DNA from: a virus
Length of the DNA stretch: 22,410 bases
Reading direction: 5' to 3' (one strand)
Virus record (IMG/VR): IMGVR_UViG_3300020428_000100
Coordinates: 1-22,410 of that record
The first letter of the stretch is position 1. The number at the start of each line of letters is the position of its first letter. A program made the position numbers and the translations under genes. Below, piece by piece: positions 1 through 8,800 of this stretch. The notes beneath the pieces are model-generated. The model worked only from the letters and a program-made list of their open reading frames with translations. It had not been told where the DNA came from and made no database searches.

Positions 1-97
1 TAGCAATATCGTCTGCAACCACAATATCCTGTGCAATCTTTGATGATATAACTGCGTTATCAGCAATACCAAACGTATTAATTTTTGAAATAGGCAT
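1..97 (-). CDS. Partial fibre-like structural protein (N-terminus only)
   Basis: Only the first 32 codons are in the window; the gene runs off the left edge. The start is ATG at 97, three bases after the TAG of the upstream gene, with an AAGGA ribosome binding site about 8 nt ahead. The peptide begins MPISKINTFGIADNAVISSK and continues with alternating short Ala/Ile/Asp-rich segments. This is the style of tail-fibre or collagen-like adhesin N-termini in marine T4-like phages. Its place right after two fibre-repeat genes and two small beta proteins supports a fibre role. The assignment rests on composition and context, because too little is visible to define a domain. Confidence 0.5.
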   Translation of the reverse strand, partial: MPISKINTFGIADNAVISSKIAQDIVVADDIA

Positions 98-100
98 TTA

Positions 101-433
101 CTATGTCCTTTCCATTACCCCTAAAAATGCGTCTATAGCAGTTCCAGTTCCAGCTTGTACTTTTAATATATCTTCTGCTTCAAGTACATATTTTTGTCCA
201 CCCAAAACTTCTAATGTAGTGTTTGCTGGAATACTTACATCTTCTAAAAGTTGTATTGTACCAGATGGAGCTGCATCTGTTATTTGCACTTTTACTGTAA
301 CAGCAGATGTTGTTTTGTTTGCAAGAGCAAGACCAAGAATAATTGAAGTAGTACTACTTGGTGCAGTATATAATGGATGATAAGAACCATTATTTACATT
401 TGATTTTATTGCATTTTTAAATGTGTTTGCCAT
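101..433 (-). CDS. Small beta-rich virion protein, paralogue of the 1862-2209 product
   Basis: The product is 110 residues, begins MANTFKNAIKSNV, and is rich in Val, Thr, Ala and short beta-strand patterns. It aligns end to end with the product at 1862-2209. The two share the N-terminal MAN-FKNA, a central SAV-V-V segment, a P-x-x-(S/T)-T-L-x-V motif followed by GGQK or SGQK, and a closing acidic AED/ADD-x-x-x-V strand. I see no signal peptide, membrane segment or catalytic motif. The gene sits among fibre-repeat genes and has an AGGAAAA ribosome binding site. It is probably a small beta-sandwich virion component, such as a fibre-associated or decoration protein. The function is inferred from context only. 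Confidence 0.7.
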   Translation of the reverse strand: MANTFKNAIKSNVNNGSYHPLYTAPSSTTSIILGLALANKTTSAVTVKVQITDAAPSGTIQLLEDVSIPANTTLEVLGGQKYVLEAEDILKVQAGTGTAIDAFLGVMERT

Positions 434-447
434 TTTATTTTCCTATT

Positions 448-1047
448 TTATCCTAACGCAATTGCCAAGGCAGTTGCCTCATCTTCTGTATCAAATGCCA
501 TTTTCGCTTTTGTAATCGCTCCATCTGCAACAGTATTTATTGCATTTGTCATAGCAACATCAAGTTGCAATACTTGAACATTATTTGTTCCAGATGGTGG
601 AGCTGAAGAAAATGTTAGTGTATTGCCACTTACTGTATATGTTCCATATCTTTTGTATGCATTATCTACAAATACTAAAAACCTACTTCCAGATGGTGTT
701 CCTATTGATGTTTTAGTTAAAGTAAAAGCAGTATTTGATCCGTTACCGCTAAATTCATCTATGTGAGGTGTTATTTCTGGAGAACTTAAAAGTTGTTTAC
801 CCATGTAAACAATAAACACTCTGTGACTATTTCCAGGCGCACTAGTGAAAGTAATAGCAGAAGTGCCTCCAACAGCAGATACTGTATAACCTACATCTGG
901 TTCTAATACAACACCATTTACACTTACTAAAAGTGTACCAGCATTATTTACTACATGGTCTAAGTTGTATACTGTAGCAGTACCATTACCAGTAAAAAAC
1001 TGTTTTTCAAATGCACCATAGGAAGGTTGTGTTCCGATATATGACAT
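448..1047 (-). CDS. Short tail-fibre protein with two beta-repeat domains
   Basis: The product is 199 residues. It opens with MSYIGTQPS, an N-terminus shared in style with the next fibre protein (MSDSYIGVP). Two copies of a roughly 65-residue beta repeat follow, at residues 17-81 and 98-162. Each copy runs: F-(T/S)-G-N-G, a Y/F-x-L strand, a long-hydrophobic-V-D/N strand, a Y-T-V-S turn, then (I/L)TF-(T/S)SAP and a final hydrophobic strand. This repeat is common in short fibres of marine T4-like phages. The C-terminal tail (residues 166-199) has an NTVADGAITKAKM segment and ends in ATALAIALG, similar to the end of the 2243-2632 product. It is likely a distal baseplate fibre or adhesin. Receptor specificity cannot be read from the sequence. 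Confidence 0.75.
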   Translation of the reverse strand: MSYIGTQPSYGAFEKQFFTGNGTATVYNLDHVVNNAGTLLVSVNGVVLEPDVGYTVSAVGGTSAITFTSAPGNSHRVFIVYMGKQLLSSPEITPHIDEFSGNGSNTAFTLTKTSIGTPSGSRFLVFVDNAYKRYGTYTVSGNTLTFSSAPPSGTNNVQVLQLDVAMTNAINTVADGAITKAKMAFDTEDEATALAIALG

Positions 1048-1061
1048 TAAATTCTACCTCA

Positions 1062-1862
1062 CTATATTTGATATCTTACTAATATTACTGCACTATTAGC
1101 TGGTGCAGAAGTAAAAGTTAATACACTACCACTAATTGCATAATCTGTCGTTGGTTTCATTGCACTACCATTAACAAAAACAAATGCACTGTTTGTTGGA
1201 ACTCCATGATTTGCTAATGTAAAAGTTGTATCAGTTCCATCTCCAGTAAAAGTATCTAATTGAAAATCTGGTGCTCTACGAATGATTGAACGAACTGCAA
1301 GATGTTTAATTTCTATTTCTGCACCAGTATCTGGAGCTCCAGTAAATGTTAATGTATTTCCAGAAAGAGTAAAGTTTGTTGTAACTTTTTGTAAAATACC
1401 ATCTACGAAAACTAAAAGTGAATTTGAGTTGGGTGGTGTTTCTGATAAAGTATATGCAGTAGTTGAACCATTGCCTGTAAATGTATCTGTAGTAAAAGAT
1501 GTTAAATTTGTTGCAAGTTCATTTGCACCCACAGAACCAGTTGGGGGTTTCATTGCAAAACTACCAATTCCTCTATGAACAACATAAATTGATGCAGTAG
1601 ATGGTAGAGTACCTTGAAAATTTATTATCTTTGGTTGACTAGAAGCATTATCTCTAATTACATATGCAACGTCTGGTTGTTGAATAACATTGTCTATTAC
1701 AACCATAAGATTTTCTGCATTAGCGCCAGGAACTTCAGCAGTCAATTCATAAGAGTTTGCATGACCATTTACTGTAGAAAGATTTGATCCATCAAAATCT
1801 TCTTTTAAGAAGTTTGGCGAAACTCTATTTACAAATGGAACTCCAATGTAACTATCTGACAT
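1062..1862 (-). CDS. Short tail-fibre protein with three beta-repeat domains
   Basis: The product is 266 residues with the same repeat as the neighbouring 199-residue fibre, here in three copies: residues 22-97 (divergent, with an insertion), 127-187 and 203-264. Copies two and three carry the full pattern F-T-G-(N/D)-G, LVFVDG or FVFVNG, LSGNTLTFTGAP or ISGSVLTFTSAP. A flexible linker (PPTGSVGANELATNL) separates copies one and two. The protein ends directly after the last strand and lacks the C-terminal tail of its neighbour. The start ATG overlaps the stop of the upstream gene by one base (TAATG), which indicates translational coupling. It is probably a fibre segment that assembles with the next product. 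Confidence 0.75.
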   Translation of the reverse strand: MSDSYIGVPFVNRVSPNFLKEDFDGSNLSTVNGHANSYELTAEVPGANAENLMVVIDNVIQQPDVAYVIRDNASSQPKIINFQGTLPSTASIYVVHRGIGSFAMKPPTGSVGANELATNLTSFTTDTFTGNGSTTAYTLSETPPNSNSLLVFVDGILQKVTTNFTLSGNTLTFTGAPDTGAEIEIKHLAVRSIIRRAPDFQLDTFTGDGTDTTFTLANHGVPTNSAFVFVNGSAMKPTTDYAISGSVLTFTSAPANSAVILVRYQI

Positions 1863-2209
1863 TATGTGACACCCTCTAGTATTGATGCAACAACATCTAC
1901 TGTATTAGCTGTTGCATAAACTTGTACCTTATCGTCTGCATTTAAAACTATTTTTTGTCCAGAAACAACTTTCAATGTTGATCCTACTGGTACTGGTGCA
2001 TTTTTTACAACATGGTAAGATGTAGATGCTGATGTATCTCTTACAAGAACTGTAACACTAACTGCACTAGATCCAGTATTTGCAATATCAAGTTCTATCA
2101 AAATAGAATTAACACCACTACCACTTACAGATGCTGTATATATATCAGTAGGCGCTGCACTATTGATACTTACATTTGTTGCAAAAGCATTTTTGAAATT
2201 ATTTGCCAT
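1862..2209 (-). CDS. Small beta-rich virion protein, first gene after a late promoter
   Basis: The product is 115 residues beginning MANNFKNAFATNV and is a clear paralogue of the 101-433 product. Its middle has the pattern SILIELDIANTGSSAVSV, followed by PVGSTLKVVSGQK and a closing ADDKVQVYA strand. No enzymatic motif, signal peptide or membrane segment is visible. It starts 21 nt after a TATAAATA box and has an AGGA ribosome binding site, so it leads a late transcript covering the fibre genes to its left. It is likely a beta-sandwich virion component linked to fibre assembly. Its precise role is unknown. Confidence 0.7.
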   Translation of the reverse strand: MANNFKNAFATNVSINSAAPTDIYTASVSGSGVNSILIELDIANTGSSAVSVTVLVRDTSASTSYHVVKNAPVPVGSTLKVVSGQKIVLNADDKVQVYATANTVDVVASILEGVT

Positions 2210-2230
2210 TGTTTTCTGTTCCTTTTATCC

Positions 2231-2238
2231 TATTTATA
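2231..2238 (-). promoter_or_regulatory. T4-type late promoter box before the fibre cassette
   Basis: On the minus strand this reads TATAAATA, identical to the T4 late (gp55-dependent) consensus. It lies in the 33-base gap between two genes, 21 nt ahead of the ATG at 2209. It would drive the leftward fibre cassette. Confidence 0.75.
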
Positions 2239-2242
2239 TTCA

Positions 2243-2632
2243 CTAACTAAGTGCAATAGACATTGCAATTGCAAACCCTTGATCTGCAACACCAGTACCA
2301 CTTATATTTCCATTTACTGTTAAATTACCACTTACTGTTACATCATTAGGAAGTCCAATTGTTAGAGTGTCAGTTGCAGAAACAGTTGTTTCTATTTCAT
2401 TTGCAGTTCCATTTACTGTCAAAGTATTACCAGCTTGAAGTGCTTGTGTAGTTGTTCCATCTGAAAGAGTAATTCCAGAATTTAGTTGTGTTAATGCCTC
2501 AATAATATCTGTAGGACTACTACCACCTACATTTGGAAGATTAGCAATATCACCTACATCAGTTGCAAGTTGATTAAATTCTACTCTCCATTCTTCAAAG
2601 GTAAACGAGGCTGGTGCGTTACGATCTGCCAT
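2243..2632 (-). CDS. Fibre-like structural protein with FEEWR N-terminus
   Basis: The product is 129 residues. Residues 11-35 contain FEEWRVEFNQLATDVGDI, a helical N-terminal anchor that recurs in fibre or baseplate proteins of T4-like cyanophages and pelagiphages. The middle is a Thr/Gly/Asn-rich beta region, including LPNDVTVSGNLTVNGNI near residues 94-110, a pattern common just before fibre tips. The C-terminus ends GFAIAMSIALS, resembling the ATALAIALG end of the 448-1047 product. The start codon overlaps the upstream stop (TAATG). It is most likely a short connector or fibre that joins the baseplate and the fibre proteins that follow. Confidence is high that it is structural and low on its exact position. 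Confidence 0.7.
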   Translation of the reverse strand: MADRNAPASFTFEEWRVEFNQLATDVGDIANLPNVGGSSPTDIIEALTQLNSGITLSDGTTTQALQAGNTLTVNGTANEIETTVSATDTLTIGLPNDVTVSGNLTVNGNISGTGVADQGFAIAMSIALS

Positions 2633-2856
2633 TATTCTTTATCCACTAATTTTAATATGAGAGATTTAATTTCATGCATTTCACTTTTCAGTGTATTAAT
2701 TTCTCTTACTGCATCTCTCAGTTGATCTTTTTCTATTTTCTTTTTCTTCACAGTTTCCATGTAAGTATGATATGATGAACGACTTGTATTAATAATTGCA
2801 CCACTAGATGTTTCTCTTACAAGTTCTTTATATCCTTCTACTTTTATTCTATCCAT
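2632..2856 (-). CDS. Small conserved phage protein with C-terminal coiled coil
   Basis: The product is 74 residues, beginning MDRIKVEGYKELVRETSSGA. The first 30 residues match a small protein type I recognise from T4-like marine phages (R-I-K-V-E-G-Y..L-x-R-(D/E)-x-x-S-G-A-I-(I/V)-N). Residues about 35-74 form a charged heptad-like helix (KKKKIEKDQLRDAVREINTL and on), so a coiled coil is likely. It is encoded between the giant DUF4815-type protein and a fibre protein, with one base separating it from the former. This suggests a role in assembly or attachment of one of them. No function is established from the sequence. Confidence 0.65.
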   Translation of the reverse strand: MDRIKVEGYKELVRETSSGAIINTSRSSYHTYMETVKKKKIEKDQLRDAVREINTLKSEMHEIKSLILKLVDKE

Positions 2857-2857
2857 T

Positions 2858-5800
2858 TTATACTGCCAATGCTATTATTCTTAGGTTTTTAATTCTTGGT
2901 ACTTGTACTGTATTTGTTGATTTCATTTCTATTTTAATAGCCGCAGATGAAAAAGAGTTTAGATTATTAATAGTAAATTCTCTTTCTTTAAATGAGTTCT
3001 CATTATCATCTGGTGAATCTGCACTATCTATAGATGCAAGTACATAAGGTATCTTATCAAAATCACTTGTATCACCTTCTTCAACAATCTTATAGTATAC
3101 ATTTATTGTTGATGGGCTTGGTCTATTTGCATCAAATAAAACTTTTAGTGCAGTTGCTGGATTTGCCAAACTAAATCTTTTTGTCATATAGTTAGATGCA
3201 TTTGATGTTCCAGTTGGTGCAATACCATCAAGATATCTTTCGTGTTGAGTAATAGTAGTAGATGTACTAGAAGAATCTGACGCAGTAGCAGGAGAAACAT
3301 TAAATGAAGAACCATCATCTGCAACACTGGTAACAGTAAAGGTATTACCATCATTATTACCACCAGATATGGTTATTTCTTTACCTATGTCCAAAGTTTT
3401 AATTTCATCTCTAATAGTACCAGATGAACCAGCAGATATTATACCAGTAGCATCCATAGTAATAGCAGTTGATGCACCTAAAGCTCTATCATCTAAATTA
3501 GTATCATTAAATGTTGATCTTGTATAATTAGAAACTCTATTTGATGTTAAACATAGAGAAAATCTTTCTGCGTCTAATACTGGTGTTAAAAACGAACTTG
3601 TTGAAGTCATTATTGCACTAACATTTGCAGAAGTTCCAAGCGTTGCATTTGCATTACCAGTTCTTCCACCACCTAACTGAGCATCTTGGTTTACCTCTGA
3701 CGCAACAATTTGTCTACTTGGTGGATAATAACTTCTATTTTCTGTTATTGATCTTGCAATTTGTTTATTATATCCTGTGTCCATTCCTGTCCATGAATAT
3801 GTAATATTTGTGCCTGGAACTTTTATTTCTGATACTGCAAGTTGTACAATATCAGCGGCAAGATTTCTTGTTGCAGTAATAGTAGCACCCCCACTAAAAG
3901 TAGCTTTTAAAGCAGGTTTTCCGCCTGGAATGTTGGTTGCATTATCAGTAATACTAATAATATAACTATCAATATCTGCACTTGAAATATCATGTGTTCC
4001 ATTTAGTGCATCCCCAGTTATACCTTGAGATGTTGAATCTGCACCATAAAAACCATCTGCAACATTTGATATTTTAACTTTATCTCCAGATTTCATTCCA
4101 TGATTAAGATGATGAACTCTAACTTTTGTTGCAACATTATCATTAGTTCCAGTTCCAGTATTAGTTTGAAATGGATTTTCTTGCAACGTATCTGCTGGCA
4201 CTGTAGTATTAATAAAGGTAGGAGTTCCAGCAGCTGATGTTTCAAAGTTAGCACGATATAAAGTAAACTTAACATCACGAGTCTGGTGTGGTGTCCATGC
4301 TTGACCATTTTGCGATAAGAATAATGTACCAGCGTTTGGATTAGTAGATATTGTTCTATTGTCTGTTAAATTTTCTTCACCCAACTCAGCAAAGAAAACT
4401 CTTGTTCCAGGCTCATCAACCTTTATTAAAATTGCATAATACAAATCATCTTTTAAATATATAGGTGATGGAAAAGTAAATCTAGTTGCAACTGAAGCAT
4501 CTGATGAAGCATTAATTTGATCTGGTTCTAATGTTACCTCTGTCATAAACTTATTAGATGGAAATCCACCATCTATAGTATCACATATTTGAACTGTTAC
4601 TGGTCTTGTTCCAACAAAACTAAACCATAAATCTACACCAGTTATAAATGCACCCTCTTCACCTTCATTTAAGAAAGTTTGTGCAAGAGGATCATGTAGT
4701 TGTGGTGGAGGAGGAGGCGGTGGAGGAGGATCAGCAACGAATGCAGATGCTATTGGTCTAGTAGAATTAGTAACTGCACCTACAGTTGTTCTACTAACTG
4801 TTTGTGTTTCTTCTTTATAATCTCTTTGAAATTGTGCTTTTCTGATATTAAGAATAGTTTGTTCTCTTTCTTCTGCAATACCAGTTGCATAATATGTTTG
4901 TTCACCTTTAGTTGAATAAAGACCAATTTCAACTTTATTATTAAGATTATCAATTAATCTTAATACACGTTCACCAGTTCTAAATCTTACAGCATCTGTA
5001 TTTGGAATATAGAAAACACCACAAAATTGACCATTTGCATTAGTAATCAAATTACTAGCAGTTGTTTTCATTGTTGGAACACCAGAAGCTGTACCATTAA
5101 TTGATGCAATCGTCATTCCAGTATTAACTATACCATCAGAAATTTTTGCAATAGTTCCATTAATAATTTCACCTGGCGCAAATCCGTTAAGAACATTTGT
5201 TACGAAAATATCTCTTGCAGTAGTTGATCCAGGCCCTTGAGTTGCAACGTGACCAGATGCTTGAAGTCTTTGACAACTTCCATTTTGACCCCCAGAAGAA
5301 CCATTTATATCCATACTACCACCACCAATATTTGCGATAGTAATTATTAGTCCAGATACAGCAGTAACAACATAATTATTTTTTCTTGATACAGAAAAAT
5401 TTAAATTTGTAGAACTATCAACTGAAGTAAGTTGAACATGATGGCCTGGAGAAATACCAGTTACACTACTTAATGTAATATTTGCACTTGTAGCAGTAGA
5501 ACCAGTAAAAGAGATATTACTAATACTTACTGAAGTGTGAGTTGCATTTCTAATAATATCACCATAACCAAATGCTTGTACTGCATCAGTATTACCATCC
5601 CAAACTCTTCCAGAGTCAGTAGCTGCAGCTGCACCTGGCGTTTCTAATTGGTTTGGACTCAACTCTATGCCTGTTCCTGTTAGACTAAATGTATCTGCTT
5701 GTTTTACAAAAGTAGTGACATCTTCATTATCAAAAAACCCATATAATCTTGCACTAGGTTTCATATTTTGAATTGAAATACTTACTGGTCTAGAACGCAT

Positions 5801-8800
5801 ATAAGGTATCATTGATATACCTACAATTCTATCGCCCATATTATGACTTTCAACTGTAGATGTTAAAGTTGTTTCTATACCAGAACGAACTTGTCCTACA
5901 GTTTGAGAAAATACTTCTCTAGTTTGGGTTGTTTCTGAAGTTGTGGTAAGTGTTCCACCAGTTACATCAGAAACTGTAGATGATTGAAAAGATCCTAAAG
6001 TTTCAGTTCCAGCAGATACTGTAGAACCATACCAACTATCTTGCCAACTTTCCCATACAACTCCTGTTACCCCTGTTTCATCTGCAATTTCTTTAATTGC
6101 ATCAAAGTTATTATCATCATTTACTACAACGTCAGGCCTTCTTGTTACATCATTCCAATCATCAGAATATGGTACAAGAACAACATGACCATTAAAAGGT
6201 GCAACCTTATATGGATTTACATCAAAACTATCAGATGCATATGGTTGTTCTACATAAGATACTTCTGTATAAGGTAATGTTATAATACCATTATCATGTA
6301 CTTTATAATTTGAAGAAGTTCTAGCTGCATTAGATGTTACTGATTCTATCATCCCAACATTATCACTAAATGCTTTAGATCTCAATTCTCTTTTCTTCAT
6401 GTCTATAGAATTTTTGTAATCTGGATTTATAAAATCACCTACTATATGACCAGAAAAGTTATCTACAATAAATCCATTCTTTAATCTATCAAGTCCATCT
6501 GAATCTTTAACTGTAAGATCAGCTGTTTCTTTTTCTAAAAGGTTAAGAGATGTATAGTATTCTAAATTAGACAATCGTTTATTTAATTTACCAATATCTT
6601 TCATAGTATATCTACGATTATCTAATTTTTTATGAGTAACTTCTTTTAAATTTACTACATATGGTTCATATGCAACTTCAAATAAAACCATACCATTTTC
6701 TGGTTCTTGTGGTTTTTCTGGATTTGTAGATGCTACACCTTGTAAAACATCAAACCTACCTAATCTGTCTACAAAAACTAAATCTTTTCTTCCTAGATAA
6801 TACGAAAAGTCTGCTTCTGCATTTGTTCCAAACTTAGGCAACTCTGAACCAGCAACAAACGCAGTACCAGCATTATCTATTGTTGGTCTAAAGTCTAAAC
6901 AGTTTCTTAATTCAAACCTTCTTCCACTTCCTTGTGTAGAAGTATATGATGGTATATTTTTATAATCAAAACCAGAATAGGAATCTACAGAAAAATAATC
7001 ACCAGCACTATGAGTAAAATGATCAAAAGTAATAAGTAATTTTCCAGTTGGAGCTGGTTGACCAGGCTTAAGATTTATTCTTGCAAGATCATAAAATGCA
7101 TCTCTTTGTCCGCCATCAAAAGTATATCTACTTGTAATATCTGGATCTGATGCAGTTGGAGTTGTGCCTGCCTGAAAGTCTGCAGCCATCTTTACAGATG
7201 TTAATCTAAAACCATCTGATTTACCTAATTTAATTTCTGTGTTTTGAGCTGCAACTTGTGTAGTTGCAGAATGTGATGCACCAGAAACTAATGATTTTAT
7301 TTTTTCTTGAGCAGAAGAACCACTTACATCAACAGTTGCAATTAGTGCTAAACCATCACCATTATGTTGATTTAAAATTTCTACTGTTTGTGAACTGTTT
7401 ATTACACCTATATCAGAAGATGTTATTTGAATAATATCTCCTACATTATTAGAACTACCACTGCCTTTCGCAGTACAAATTACTGTGAAATCATTTACAT
7501 TACTTCCATTTCTAAAAATTTCTGTTGCTGATCCTGTAGCAAAACTTGCTTTACCGCCTGATACAGTATCGGCTGCAAATTTTCTTCTTACTGAATAACT
7601 TGTTGATAATGCACTATCTGGAGCAGATACTGTATCTCCACGAATTTTTCTTACTCTACGAAAGTTTGTAGGGAACACTAAAAGTTTTTGATCTGGTCTA
7701 AATATTTGTGAAGAAAATCTACCTATAGTTGCATTAGTAAATGAAGATGAAGCAGATGCAGCTAAACTTAAAGTAGCGTTATCAGTGAAACTACTTATTC
7801 TTCCAACATCAGTTTCTACACCAACAATTTTTGCAATTAATCTATCTTTTGTTTTTAATTGGAGTTGAAAAACAGAACCTTGAGCACCTTGAATTGTAAC
7901 AGAACCTGTGCTGCCAGTACCAACACCAGTAATAGCAACGAATGTTGGTTTTATATCAGCTTCAAAATCACTACCAGTACCACCTATGGTAGCATGATCA
8001 TTTATGGACTTAACATCTCTTGCAAAGTCTTTTCCATCATTCATTTTTATATCAAAAAGACCAAGTTTGAATGTTGGATTTGAACCATAAGAACCATCAT
8101 GTAAAATAAAGAATCTTACTCTTGCAGTTCCGATAACTGTATTACCACTAGTATCTCCTATAGTTTGATCACGCAAATTAAGTGTTTCAAATGTGCTTAT
8201 ATCTGGTAAACCAGATATATTTGTTATAAGAACATAATTACCTATAGGTGTTTGTATTGTTCTATCTTCAACACGATCAAATGTTCTTGGTTTATCTGCT
8301 TTGATAAACTGTGTTGTCATGGTTTCTATTTCATAACCATCTACATAAGCCTTGCCTGGTTCTACTGCGAAAACAAGCTTGTTTGTATCTCCACCATCAG
8401 ACGCAGAATAGATACCTCTATTTGATCCATCTTTTAAATGTTCACGAACTTCTGTCAAAAATGGTCTGACTTCATAATTACCACTTTCATCAAATGTTCT
8501 TCTTGCAAGTGTATGTTGTAATTCTGAATAATCTGCATTTTTCTTATATGATTCTATTTTACCACCACTAATTCTTCCTAACTCAACAAAGTTAGTATCA
8601 TCAGTTGCAGTTAAAGCTTTCTTTGTAAGTGTTAATGCAATTTTAAATCTATGAGCGCCTGGTGCATTTACATTAGATGATCCAGTTGCATTATCTAATA
8701 AACTGGTATCTTCTTCTGGTGTAGCAAAAGATTCTGCAACATCAAATCCTATACGATAGGATGGTAAATTTGTATACTTATCTAAAAGAATGACTTGTTC

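Noticed and set aside
1282-1578. Plus-strand open frame of 98 codons inside the three-repeat fibre gene
   Set aside because: It is antisense to a well-supported gene with recognisable repeats and matches nothing I know. Similar plus-strand frames within the giant protein, gp8, gp6 and spike genes were dropped for the same reason.
4093-4308. Minus-strand frame of 71 codons overlapping the giant protein in another frame
   Set aside because: It is leucine-rich and low in complexity, which is typical of an out-of-frame read of AT-rich coding sequence.
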